Source: Gemmiger sp. An50
GTDB lineage: Bacteria; Bacillota; Clostridia; Oscillospirales; Ruminococcaceae
Assembly: GCF_002161595.1 (NCBI RefSeq)
Contig: NZ_NFID01000019.1
Location: 1-64,000 of the forward strand
Reading direction: 5' to 3'
DNA length: 64,000 nt
Below the pieces are notes generated by a model, which was given only the letters and a program-made list of their open reading frames with translations, was not told where the DNA came from and did not search any database. Of the stretch, positions 18,443 through 26,964 are shown in pieces. The position numbers and the translations under genes were made by a program. Numbering within the stretch: the first letter of the stretch is position 1; the number at the start of each line of letters is the position of its first letter.

Positions 18443-19090
18443 TCAATCATTTAATATGTAATCGGCCAGCTGCTGGCAATCCTTCGCCATCAGCGCCGGC
18501 GCAAAGGGAGCAAGCTCCTGTTCGCTGCCGTAGCCGTACATCACTGCCGCTGCGGGAACGCCGCAGTCTGCGGCCCCCTTCATATCGTCGCTCCGGTCGC
18601 CCACCATCAGCACACGGGCACCCTCCAGCTCGGGCCGGGCGAGCACCAGACGCATCACTGCGGTTTTGGTGTCCACGCTTTTGTCCTCACTGGCGCCGCC
18701 GATAAAATCGAAGTAGTCCGCCAGGCCCTGCTCCTGCAGGATCGGCGTGACCACCACCGTGGGCTTGGAGGTGGCGGTATACAGCCGGATGCCGGCAGCC
18801 TTCAGCCGCTCCAGCATGGGGCGCACCCCTTCGAATACCTGGCAGTGGTGGCAGCCGTCCTCCGCATAGCGGGTGCGGTAGATATCCACCATCTTTTCCA
18901 CCATGGCCTCGTCCGAGAAATGCTCGCCAAAGCTGCGCCGCAGCGGCGGGCCAAGATACCGGGTAAGGTCGATGCCGGCCGGGTCGATGCCTATCTGCCG
19001 GAAAGTATATTCCATTGTTGCCAGGATTCCCGGGCTGGAATGAATCAAAGTTCCGTCCACGTCGAACAATACTGCGTCATATCGTGCCAC
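18443..19090 (-). CDS. HAD hydrolase, phosphoglycolate phosphatase-like
   Basis: About 216 residues with HAD motifs AVLFDVDGTLIHSS (I), TATSKP (II), the Lys of SEDKSVDTK (III) and VLMVGDRSDDMKGA (IV), and an alpha-helical cap between motifs I and II. This is the Gph/PpaX branch, which dephosphorylates phosphoglycolate or hydrolyses pyrophosphate. I choose the GTG at 19090, since AAGGA stands about 10 bases upstream; another GTG at 19111 would start inside that ribosome region. First gene of a two-gene unit with the SGNH hydrolase. True substrate unknown. Confidence 0.85.
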   Translation of the reverse strand: MARYDAVLFDVDGTLIHSSPGILATMEYTFRQIGIDPAGIDLTRYLGPPLRRSFGEHFSDEAMVEKMVDIYRTRYAEDGCHHCQVFEGVRPMLERLKAAGIRLYTATSKPTVVVTPILQEQGLADYFDFIGGASEDKSVDTKTAVMRLVLARPELEGARVLMVGDRSDDMKGAADCGVPAAAVMYGYGSEQELAPFAPALMAKDCQQLADYILND

Positions 19091-19239
19091 AACTGCACCA
19101 TCCTTAAACACAATTTTATCTATTATACCACCAAAATACCGCCGCTACAATCCACCCGCCGTCTTTTTGCCGGTTTTGGGTTCTGCTTTGGCAAAAGCCG
19201 CGCATATATTGTGGCAAAACCTGCAAAAAGGAGCTCTCT

Positions 19240-20691
19240 ATGGGGAATCTGATCACGGAATATTTTTCCGGCTGGCTGCGCTGGTGCAACGCCCTGCTGA
19301 GCCGGTTTGCCTGGGGCCCGGCCACCCTGTTTCTGCTGGCCTTATCCGGGCTTTTGTTCAGCTTCGGGACCGGATTTTTTCAGCTGCGCCGCATACGCCT
19401 GTGGTGGTGCAGCACTCTGGGCGCCTCGTTTCACAGCAAAAGCGGCCAGCCTCGGAAGGAAAAAGGCGGCATCACCGGGTTCCAGTCCGCCTGCACCGCA
19501 TTGGCCGCCACGCTGGGCACCGGCAACATTGCCGGTGTGGCCACGGCCATTGCCGCCGGGGGTCCAGGCGCGGTGTTCTGGATGTGGATCTCGGCTTTTT
19601 TCGGCACCATGACCGGCTATGCAGAAAACCTGCTGGCCGGGCTTTACCGGGGCAAAAACGCCAAGGGCGAACCAATTGGCGGAGCGATGTTTTATATCGA
19701 ACAGGGTCTTGGCTGCCGGTGGCTGGCGCTGCTGTTCTCCTTCTTCTGCATTTTAGGCTCTTTGGGTATGGGCGACATGGCCCAGGCAAATTCCATTGCC
19801 ACCGGCCTGCAGGATGTCTTCGGCGTTCCCCCGCTGCTTACCGGTCTGGCCGTTGCGGGCGCAGTGGGCTTTGCGATGCTGGGCGGCATCCATCGTGTGG
19901 GGCGAATCACCGAGCGGCTGGTCCCCTTCATGGCGGTTGGGTACACTGCGGCGGCGGTATGCGTAATCCTGGCCAACTGGCATCGGGTTCCGGCGGTAGT
20001 GCACAGTATTTTGCAGCAGGCCTTTTGCGTTCAGGCAGGGCTCGGGGGACTGGCGGGCTACGGTATGAAGCAGGCGCTGCGCGTGGGCGTAGCCCGTGGA
20101 GTCAGCAGCAATGAAGCAGGGCTTGGTTCGTCTGTCATGGCCAACTCCGCCGCCGGAAGCCCACCGGTGGTCCAGGGCATGTGGGGAATCTTCGAAGTGG
20201 CGGTGGACACTTTGTTCATGTGTACCCTCACCGCACTTGCCATCCTCTGTTCCGGCGTATACGATCCCGCTCGTTATTCCGCCGCGCTCGGGACCGAAGC
20301 CTTTTCTTCCCTGCCCAACGGAGCCGCGCTCACCGCCGACGCCTTCCGCTCGGTCTTCGGCCCGGGCGGCGGGGTACTGATCGCGGTCAGCCTGATGCTG
20401 TTTGCCTTCTCCACCCTGCTGGGCTGGAGCTATTACGGCGAACGGGCGGTGGAATATCTGTTCGGCCCGGGAGCGCTCGTGCCCTATAAGCTGTTGTATC
20501 TGGCGTGCATCGTGATCGGCTGTGTGAGCCGGTTGGATCTCGTATGGCAGATCAGCGACACCTTCAATGGGCTGATGGTACCTCCGAACCTGCTGGCGGT
20601 TCTTTGGCTTTCGCCCCAGGTCTTCCGGGAAACGAGGCGATTTTTTCGGGTGAAGGAAAAACGCCGCTGTACGGAGAAGACTTCTGTGTGA
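19240..20691 (+). CDS. AGCS family sodium:alanine/glycine symporter
   Basis: 483 residues with about ten membrane helices. The signature GFQSACTALAATLGTGNIAGVATAIAAGGPGAVFWMW region (about residues 82-118), the GYAENLLAGLYR segment and the GVARGVSSNEAGLGSSVMANSAA block define the AGCS family, which imports small neutral amino acids with sodium. Ribosome site AAAAGGAGC, 6 bases before the ATG. Followed after 37 bases by a DUF1904 gene in the same direction, without a terminator in between. Confidence 0.93.
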   Translation: MGNLITEYFSGWLRWCNALLSRFAWGPATLFLLALSGLLFSFGTGFFQLRRIRLWWCSTLGASFHSKSGQPRKEKGGITGFQSACTALAATLGTGNIAGVATAIAAGGPGAVFWMWISAFFGTMTGYAENLLAGLYRGKNAKGEPIGGAMFYIEQGLGCRWLALLFSFFCILGSLGMGDMAQANSIATGLQDVFGVPPLLTGLAVAGAVGFAMLGGIHRVGRITERLVPFMAVGYTAAAVCVILANWHRVPAVVHSILQQAFCVQAGLGGLAGYGMKQALRVGVARGVSSNEAGLGSSVMANSAAGSPPVVQGMWGIFEVAVDTLFMCTLTALAILCSGVYDPARYSAALGTEAFSSLPNGAALTADAFRSVFGPGGGVLIAVSLMLFAFSTLLGWSYYGERAVEYLFGPGALVPYKLLYLACIVIGCVSRLDLVWQISDTFNGLMVPPNLLAVLWLSPQVFRETRRFFRVKEKRRCTEKTSV

Positions 20692-20728
20692 TAAAATAAA
20701 GGAAAACAAACAAAAGGAGCGACCTGTT

Positions 20729-21049
20729 ATGCCGCAGATCACTGTAAAAGGATTCACCGACCAGCAAATGAAGACCGTTACCCCTGCTCTGAGCCAAAAG
20801 CTCTCCGCGGCCATCGGATGCCCGGAGGATTGGCTGATTTTCGAGCTCGTTCCCACCACCTTCTATGCAGGCGGCCAGCAGACTGCCGGGTTCCCCATCA
20901 TCGAGGTTTCCTGGTTTGATCGGGCCGACGAGGTACGGGAAGAGGTTGCCGCCATTCTGCGAGACACCGCCTTTGAACTGGGCTACACGTTGGTGCAGGT
21001 GATCTTCACCACTCTGCAGCCGGACCGCTTTTACGAATTTGAGGTCTGA
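20729..21049 (+). CDS. DUF1904 family protein (tautomerase-like fold)
   Basis: 106 residues, soluble. MPQITVKGFTDQQM at the start, VPTTFYAG in the middle and the IIEVSWFDRADEVREEVA segment match DUF1904, a family related to 4-oxalocrotonate tautomerases. The family's N-terminal Pro2 is present after Met removal, as in tautomerases. No function is established. Ribosome site AAAGGAG. Probably co-transcribed with the AGCS symporter and ended by the 21059-21093 hairpin. Confidence 0.85.
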   Translation: MPQITVKGFTDQQMKTVTPALSQKLSAAIGCPEDWLIFELVPTTFYAGGQQTAGFPIIEVSWFDRADEVREEVAAILRDTAFELGYTLVQVIFTTLQPDRFYEFEV

Positions 21050-21058
21050 TCCGGACAA

Positions 21059-21093
21059 AAAAATGCGCAGCTTTCAAAAAGCTGCGCATTTTT
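21059..21093. terminator. Bidirectional terminator between DUF1904 and chromate transporter genes
   Basis: A 16-bp stem (21059-21074 with 21078-21093), 3-nt loop, A-run on one side and T-run on the other, between converging genes. Confidence 0.9.
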
Positions 21094-21100
21094 CTTTTTA

Positions 21101-21676
21101 TTATACTCTCGCGAAGGAGAACACGATTCCCGCCAGAGCGGACAAGGCGATCCAGACCACCGGGTGGAGCTTTTTGGTCTGCGGAATCACCCGCGTGGCC
21201 AGTACCAGAACTGCCGCCAGTACCACCGCCTTCCACTGGATTCCTGCCAGAAGCCCCTCCGGGGCAGCCGTATAAAAGGTAATGGCAGCCACCGAAAGAC
21301 CGGATGCTGCGATCAACCCGGTGGACGCCGGCCGCAGACAGCGGAACACGCCCTCCACAAAACGGTTGGAGCGGAACGCCTTCAGGAACGAGGCGATGAC
21401 CAGAATGATCAGGATGGACGGGCTGACCAGGCCCAGAGTCGCCGCCAGCGCACCGGGAACGCCGCTGGTGGTAAAGCCCACATAGGTAGCCGTGTTGATG
21501 CCGATGGGGCCAGGGGTGGATTCCGACACCGCCACCATATCCATCAGCTGGCCTTGCGTAAACCAGCCGGTTTTGTCTGCCATCTGGGAAAGAAAGGGCA
21601 GCGTGGCAAGTCCACCGCCTACCGCGAACAGGCCGGTTTTAAAGAACTCCCAGTAAAGCCGAAGCAGCAGAATCAT
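21101..21676 (-). CDS. Chromate transporter family half-protein (second gene)
   Basis: 191 residues and about five to six membrane helices. The paired motifs FFKTGLFAVGGGLATLPFL and VAVSESTPGPIGINTATYVG are those of the CHR family, where short proteins act as an interlocked pair. Its ATG overlaps the stop of the upstream CHR gene by four bases, so the two are translationally coupled. The family exports chromate in some bacteria; in gut Clostridia the natural substrate is uncertain. Confidence 0.9.
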   Translation of the reverse strand: MILLLRLYWEFFKTGLFAVGGGLATLPFLSQMADKTGWFTQGQLMDMVAVSESTPGPIGINTATYVGFTTSGVPGALAATLGLVSPSILIILVIASFLKAFRSNRFVEGVFRCLRPASTGLIAASGLSVAAITFYTAAPEGLLAGIQWKAVVLAAVLVLATRVIPQTKKLHPVVWIALSALAGIVFSFARV

Positions 21677-22248
21677 ACCTCTCCCTCCTTTGTGCTTTTC
21701 CGGGCTGCCGGGGCAAACTGCTCCAGACCGATGCCCAGCACAGCAGCCACCACAACAAAGAGAACCGGCGAAAGATCAAAGAACAGAGAGCCAAGCGTAA
21801 CCACCGCGAAAATTGCCAGCGCCAGCTTGCTTTTGACAGAACCCTTCCACAACTTGCACACCGCATTGAAGATCAGCACACAGACGCATACCCGAATGCC
21901 CGCAAAAGCATTTTTGACCACCGCCAGCTCCGCGAAGGTGTTGATGAACCCGGTCAGAATGGAGATGATCACCAGCGAAGGGGCTACAACGCCCAAAGTT
22001 GCCACAATGCCGCCCAGGATGCCCGCCTGTTTCTGTCCCACAAAGGTGGCCGTATTCACCGCGATGATACCGGGGGTACACTGTCCCACCGCAAAATAAT
22101 CGGCAAGCTCCTCATCGGTGGCCCAGTCCCGCTTTTCCACGACCTCACGCTGCAGGATCGGCAGCATGGCATAACCGCCACCGAAGGTCAGACCACCCAC
22201 CTGCATAAAGGTCAGAAAAAGATCCGTCAGGATCTTTACATTCTTCAT
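21673..22248 (-). CDS. Chromate transporter family half-protein (first gene)
   Basis: 192 residues, five to six membrane helices. FMQVGGLTFGGGYAMLPIL and YFAVGQCTPGIIAVNTATFVG are the CHR hallmarks. The start at 22248 (MKNVKILTD) is set by GGGAGGG upstream; an in-frame extension to 22305 has no ribosome site. Forms a bicistronic pair with the next gene; together they match one full-length CHR protein. No regulator gene is adjacent. Confidence 0.9.
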   Translation of the reverse strand: MKNVKILTDLFLTFMQVGGLTFGGGYAMLPILQREVVEKRDWATDEELADYFAVGQCTPGIIAVNTATFVGQKQAGILGGIVATLGVVAPSLVIISILTGFINTFAELAVVKNAFAGIRVCVCVLIFNAVCKLWKGSVKSKLALAIFAVVTLGSLFFDLSPVLFVVVAAVLGIGLEQFAPAARKSTKEGEV

Positions 22249-22505
22249 TGAACAGAACCCTCCCTCTTTTATTTTCACTGTACCATGATAGCACATTCGC
22301 AGCAATATTGAAAATATTTTCTCGAAGTATCATAGAGAGCGTCGAGGGCGCCGCACCGGCATGCCCGTTTTGCAGCCATTGCCCGGCAAGCCCGGCGGGC
22401 GCCAAATCTTTATAAATCTTAAGCTTTTTTTAAAGGCCTGCTAAAGATTGCTGCGGTATCCTTTTTGCTGTAGAAAGCAACCACACAAAAAGGAGTCGAA
22501 GCGAT

Positions 22506-24140
22506 ATGGCGATCAAGATATTCTCCCCCATTTTAAAGCACAAGCGCGCGGCAGCTGCTATCCTGGCCGTGGCTATTCTGGCGGCAGGCGGTGCAGTCGC
22601 GCTGCGTGTCCGGATGTCCGCTTCAAAGGATAACACAGCGGAAAACCTGTCCTATGCGCGCACTGTGTTCCTGAAAAAAGAGGACCTGAACGAGTCGGTG
22701 AACGTTTCCGGCATCGTACAAAGCGCACAGGTTTCCTCGGTGACCACCGGTCTGAGCAACAAAGTTACCTCCCTGAATGTGAAGGTGGGTGACTACGTGA
22801 ACAAGGGCGACGTGATCTGCACTCTGGACGATGCGGACATCCGCCGCGCCATTCAGGACAAGGAAAAGGAAATCGGCGAGGAGAAGCAGCGCCTGCAAGA
22901 GGCCTACAACAAAGCGGTCACTCAGGTGGATGAGGCCCGCCGCGCCAAGGACAACGAAAAGAAAAATCAGGACACGCTGGTCGATGCTGCCCGCGCCGCC
23001 CGGGACCGTGCCTCTGAGGCCCTGAGTGCCGTGACCCCTGCCTATGACGCTGCGAAAGCCAACTACGAGGTAATGGAGAAGGCCGTCGCCAGCGCTCAGA
23101 AGGATGTGGACGCCGCGACAGATGCCCGGCAGAAGGCCTACGACGCCTGGATCGCCGCAGGCGGCGCCACCGAGGGCGATGCCTATCTTGCCTACCAGAA
23201 GGCGGACGAGACCTTGAACGAAAAAAACACCGCTCTGGAAAGCGCACGCACCCTGTACAGCTACGACAGCTACACCCAGGCCTACAACACCGCCAAGCAG
23301 GCTTATGACGCAGCCGCGGCGGAGAGGGACACCGCCGAAAGCGCCTACAAGCAGGCGGATTCTGCCCGTTACCAGGCCCTGGATGCCTGTGACACCACCA
23401 TCAACACCGCGCTCTCTGCCCTGCAGGAAGCGGAAAAGCAGCTGCAGAAGGGCGTGGACAGCAAAGCTCTGGACGATTTGAAAAAGAGCCTGGAGGATAC
23501 TATCCTGAAGGCTGAGACCAGCGGCAAGATCACCGATCTGAAGGTGAATGTGGGCAGCATCTGCAAGGGTGATGTGGCCACCATTCAGTCCACCGACCAG
23601 CTGGTGCTTTCGGTGAGCATTCCGGAATACGCCATCAACAAGGTGCAGGTGGGCATGCCTGCTTCCATCACCAGCGACGCTGCCAGCGGTGAGATCCGGG
23701 GCACGGTTTCCCGCATCTCCCCCACCGCCGGAAGCGGCGACGGAGAGAGCACCGGCTCCTCGTCCGGCTTTGCGGCCGACATCGCCATCCAGACGCCGGA
23801 AAGCATCTTCATCGGCAGCAAAGCCAAGGCTGAGATCATTCTGGCTTCCAAGAGCAACGTCTACTCTGTACCGTTGGATGCTGTAGCTCCCGGCGATGAC
23901 GGCCAGGACGTGATCTATGCCCGCCAGGGTGAGGGCGCATTCTCCCCTGTGACCGTGACCACCGGCATGAAGAACGACTATGCAGTAGAGGTCAGCGGTA
24001 CTTCCCTGCAGGACGGCCTGGAAATCCTGGCCGACGCTTCCCAGATGCCGGACACCGGCGCACCCGTGCCCATGGGCGGCGCAGACAGTGCCAGCACCGA
24101 CAGCTCCGCCAGCGCTTCCACCGGGGAGGTGGCGGAATGA
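22506..24140 (+). CDS. HlyD/MacA-like membrane fusion protein of an ABC exporter
   Basis: 544 residues: one N-terminal membrane helix (about residues 13-31), a first lipoyl half (LNVKVGDYVNKGDVICTLDDADI), a very long Ala/Lys/Asp-rich coiled coil (about residues 115-330), a second lipoyl half (GKITDLKVNVGSICKGD), and beta-barrel domains with GMPASITSDAASGEIRGTVSRISP. The C-terminus is Ser/Ala-rich. It would sit on the outer face and link to the ABC permease encoded two genes on. Stop overlaps the next start by ATGA. Start preceded by AAAAGGAG. Confidence 0.92.
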   Translation: MAIKIFSPILKHKRAAAAILAVAILAAGGAVALRVRMSASKDNTAENLSYARTVFLKKEDLNESVNVSGIVQSAQVSSVTTGLSNKVTSLNVKVGDYVNKGDVICTLDDADIRRAIQDKEKEIGEEKQRLQEAYNKAVTQVDEARRAKDNEKKNQDTLVDAARAARDRASEALSAVTPAYDAAKANYEVMEKAVASAQKDVDAATDARQKAYDAWIAAGGATEGDAYLAYQKADETLNEKNTALESARTLYSYDSYTQAYNTAKQAYDAAAAERDTAESAYKQADSARYQALDACDTTINTALSALQEAEKQLQKGVDSKALDDLKKSLEDTILKAETSGKITDLKVNVGSICKGDVATIQSTDQLVLSVSIPEYAINKVQVGMPASITSDAASGEIRGTVSRISPTAGSGDGESTGSSSGFAADIAIQTPESIFIGSKAKAEIILASKSNVYSVPLDAVAPGDDGQDVIYARQGEGAFSPVTVTTGMKNDYAVEVSGTSLQDGLEILADASQMPDTGAPVPMGGADSASTDSSASASTGEVAE

Positions 24141-24865
24141 ACCAGTCCTTCCAGGCCCCGCTGATCGAGATGCAGGGCATTGTAAAAACCTACAACGTGG
24201 GCAAGGAAAACGAACTGGAGATCCTTCACGGCATTGACCTGGCCGTGTATCCCGGTGAATTCGTCGCTATCGTCGGTGAATCCGGCAGCGGCAAGTCCAC
24301 CCTCATGAACATCATCGGGGTGCTGGATCAGCCCACCGCGGGCACCTACCGGCTGGACGGCGTGGACGTTCAGCGGGCCAGCCGGGATGAGATGAGCGAG
24401 GTGCGCAACAAAAAGATCGGTTTTGTATTCCAGAACTTTAACCTGATCGGGCGCACCACCGCCCAACGGAACGTGGAGCTGCCCATGCTGTACGCCGGGG
24501 TCGGCGCCCGCCAGCGGGAACAGCGCGCCCGGGAGCTGCTGGCCATGGTTGGCATGGAGCAGCGCCGCTTTCACCAGCCCAACGAGCTGTCCGGCGGTCA
24601 GAAGCAGCGTGTGGCCATCGCCCGAAGCCTGGTGAACGACCCGGCCATTCTGCTGGCGGACGAGCCCACCGGCGCGCTGGATTCCGAGACCAGCCGCCAC
24701 GTGATGGATATTTTCCACACCCTGCACCGCCAGCAGGGTAAGACCATCGTTCTGATTACCCACAGCCAGGAGCTGGCCGCCGAATGCCCCCGGGTGATCA
24801 CCCTGCGGGACGGCAACATCATCTCCGACCAGCGAAAGGAGGCGTATGGCCATGTCGATCTTTGA
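24137..24865 (+). CDS. ABC transporter ATP-binding protein (MacB/LolD type)
   Basis: 242 residues with Walker A GESGSGKST, Q-loop FVFQNFNLIG, signature LSGGQKQRVAIARSL and Walker B ILLADEPTGALD. It powers the MacAB-like exporter with the permease encoded next. Overlaps both neighbours (4 bases upstream, 14 downstream), so translation is coupled. The exported compound may be a peptide, antibiotic or lipid-linked molecule; the sequence does not tell. Confidence 0.95.
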   Translation: MNQSFQAPLIEMQGIVKTYNVGKENELEILHGIDLAVYPGEFVAIVGESGSGKSTLMNIIGVLDQPTAGTYRLDGVDVQRASRDEMSEVRNKKIGFVFQNFNLIGRTTAQRNVELPMLYAGVGARQREQRARELLAMVGMEQRRFHQPNELSGGQKQRVAIARSLVNDPAILLADEPTGALDSETSRHVMDIFHTLHRQQGKTIVLITHSQELAAECPRVITLRDGNIISDQRKEAYGHVDL

Positions 24866-26159
24866 AAATGTACGCCTGGCGCTCACCAGCCTGCAAGCCA
24901 ACAAGATGCGCGCTTTGCTGACCATGCTTGGCATCATCATCGGCATCAGCGCGGTGATCGCCATCATCACAGTGGGCGATTCCCTTTCCGGCTCGCTGGC
25001 CAAGGAGATGTCCGGCTTCGGCGCACGAAATGTGACCCTGTCTGTGGTGCAGAAGGATGACCCTTTTGCATCCGGCTCCTTTTCGTTTGAGGACAGTGAG
25101 GAAATGGACAAGGCGCTGGAGTCATTTGAATACAAGGAACCTTCTGCCAGTGACCTTATCAGCGATGCCATGCTGCAGGAGTATCAAAAGAAATTTGCCA
25201 GCCAGTTGCAGGCGCTGGCTGTGAACGAAAGCTTCGGCACCATCAACGCTGTTTCCGGCCGTCACAAGGCTTCCGGCCAGCTGATGGGCGTTTCTCCCGG
25301 GCAGCTGACTCTGGACAAAATGACCCTGCTGGCCGGACGCTTCGTTACCGATGCAGACAGCGTCAATCACCGGGCGGTGGCCGTGGTGAGCGACCGCTTT
25401 GTTACCCAATATTTCGGTAACAAGGCCACTCCGGAGAGCGCGCTGGGAAAAAGCTTCAAAACCGATGCTTCCGGCATTCCCCTGCGGCTTTATATCGTGG
25501 GAGTCTACGAGTACAAGCCGCCAGCAGGCCAGACCGTGACCCGAAATCTGGATACCAACATCTATATCCCGGTGGGCAGCGCTTTTCAGCTGCTGCAGCG
25601 GGACGGCGGTTACCAGACCGTGACCCTGCAGTCCCGGGAGGATGTGAACAACCAGATCTTTATGGACCGCACCCGGGAGTTCTTCAACAGCTTCTACAGC
25701 CACAACCCCAATTTCACCGTCTCGGTTTCCAGCCTGGACGACATCGTGAAATCCATGAACAAGATGACCCAGAGCGTGAAGCTGGGCATCAGCGCCATCG
25801 CAGCCATCAGCCTGCTGGTGGGCGGCATCGGTGTAATGAATATCATGATGGTCTCGGTAACCGAACGAACCCGTGAGATCGGTGTACGCATGGCATTGGG
25901 CGCAAAGGGACGGGTGATCCTGTTCCAGTTCATCGTGGAGGCAATCATCATCTGTCTGATTGGCGGATTGATCGGCGTAATCCTGGGCGTGGGCCTCGGC
26001 AGCGCCGGCGCCATGATGATGCACTACCCGGTCAAACCCTCGCTAGCCGCCGCGCTGGTGGCTGTGCTGTTCTCCATGGCCATCGGCGTGTTCTTTGGCT
26101 ACTACCCCGCCAAGCGTGCCGCCCGCTTGGACCCCATCGATGCGCTGCGCTACGAATAA
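24852..26159 (+). CDS. ABC transporter permease (MacB/FtsX family)
   Basis: 435 residues: N-terminal membrane helix (LTMLGIIIGISAVIAIITVG), a large extracytoplasmic MacB periplasmic-core domain (about residues 45-290), then three FtsX helices with GGIGVMNIMMVSVTERTREIGVRMALGA. The start at 24852 is preferred over 24846 because GGAGG then has a 9-base spacing. Forms a tripartite-like exporter with the adaptor and ATPase upstream. A hairpin at 26204-26234 separates it from the response regulator that probably controls it. Confidence 0.92.
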   Translation: MSIFENVRLALTSLQANKMRALLTMLGIIIGISAVIAIITVGDSLSGSLAKEMSGFGARNVTLSVVQKDDPFASGSFSFEDSEEMDKALESFEYKEPSASDLISDAMLQEYQKKFASQLQALAVNESFGTINAVSGRHKASGQLMGVSPGQLTLDKMTLLAGRFVTDADSVNHRAVAVVSDRFVTQYFGNKATPESALGKSFKTDASGIPLRLYIVGVYEYKPPAGQTVTRNLDTNIYIPVGSAFQLLQRDGGYQTVTLQSREDVNNQIFMDRTREFFNSFYSHNPNFTVSVSSLDDIVKSMNKMTQSVKLGISAIAAISLLVGGIGVMNIMMVSVTERTREIGVRMALGAKGRVILFQFIVEAIIICLIGGLIGVILGVGLGSAGAMMMHYPVKPSLAAALVAVLFSMAIGVFFGYYPAKRAARLDPIDALRYE

Positions 26160-26203
26160 TTTTTCCTTTTCACAGACAGCCGTCTGATGTACAATAAAAG
26201 TAA

Positions 26204-26234
26204 CGGGCCGGAGCAATGGCTCCGGCCCGATTTT
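26204..26234 (+). terminator. Terminator after the exporter genes
   Basis: An 11-bp stem (26204-26214 with 26219-26229), AATG loop, followed by ATTTTC. The short T-tract suggests partial readthrough into the two-component genes. Confidence 0.7.
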
Positions 26235-26253
26235 CAAACGGAGGTCACGATTT

Positions 26254-26964
26254 ATGCCGCACACCATTTTGATCGCGGAAGACGACCAGGATATCACCAC
26301 TCTGGTCAAGCTGTATCTGGAAAGCAGCGGTTACCGGGTGCTCTGCGCTCCGGACGGCGCAGCTGCTCTGGAGTTGGCCCGCACCGAGTCCATCGATATG
26401 GCGGTGCTGGATATCATGATGCCCCGCATGAACGGCTACGAGCTTACCCGCGAACTGCGGACCATCAGCAACATGCCGATTCTGATTCTTTCCGCAAAGA
26501 ACACCGACAACGACAAAATCCTGGGCCTGGAGCTTGGAGCGGACGACTACCTGACCAAGCCTTTCAATCCGCTGGAAATCATCGCACGGGTCAAGGCGAA
26601 TCTGCGCCGGTTTTACCAGCTGAACCCCGTTCCCCCTACCCTTCCCGGCCGCAATGTACTTTTATTGGGCCCGCTGCGGCTGGACCTGGACGCCATGAGT
26701 CTGACCAAAAACGGCGCGCCCATCGCCCTGACCCCCACCGAGTATAAGATACTCTGCTGCCTGATGCGCTCGCCGGGGCGCATCTTCACCAAGGTTCAGC
26801 TTTACGAGGCAGTGAGCGGAGCCTACTTTGAAAGCGACGAAAACACCATGATGGTGCACATCTCCAAACTGCGGGACAAGATCGAGGATGATCCGCGTCA
26901 TCCGTGCTTCATCAAAACAGTGAGAGGGTTGGGATATAAAATTGAAGCGGTGGAAACGCACTAA
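26254..26964 (+). CDS. Response regulator, OmpR/VanR family
   Basis: 236 residues: receiver domain with D10-D11 acid pocket, phospho-acceptor D53 and K102, then a winged helix (about 135-230) with MMVHISKLRDKIEDDPRHP and VRGLGYKIE. Overlaps the kinase gene by 23 bases. Placed directly after the exporter, it likely regulates it in response to a cell-envelope stress or drug signal (inference from the common arrangement of such modules). Confidence 0.93.
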   Translation: MPHTILIAEDDQDITTLVKLYLESSGYRVLCAPDGAAALELARTESIDMAVLDIMMPRMNGYELTRELRTISNMPILILSAKNTDNDKILGLELGADDYLTKPFNPLEIIARVKANLRRFYQLNPVPPTLPGRNVLLLGPLRLDLDAMSLTKNGAPIALTPTEYKILCCLMRSPGRIFTKVQLYEAVSGAYFESDENTMMVHISKLRDKIEDDPRHPCFIKTVRGLGYKIEAVETH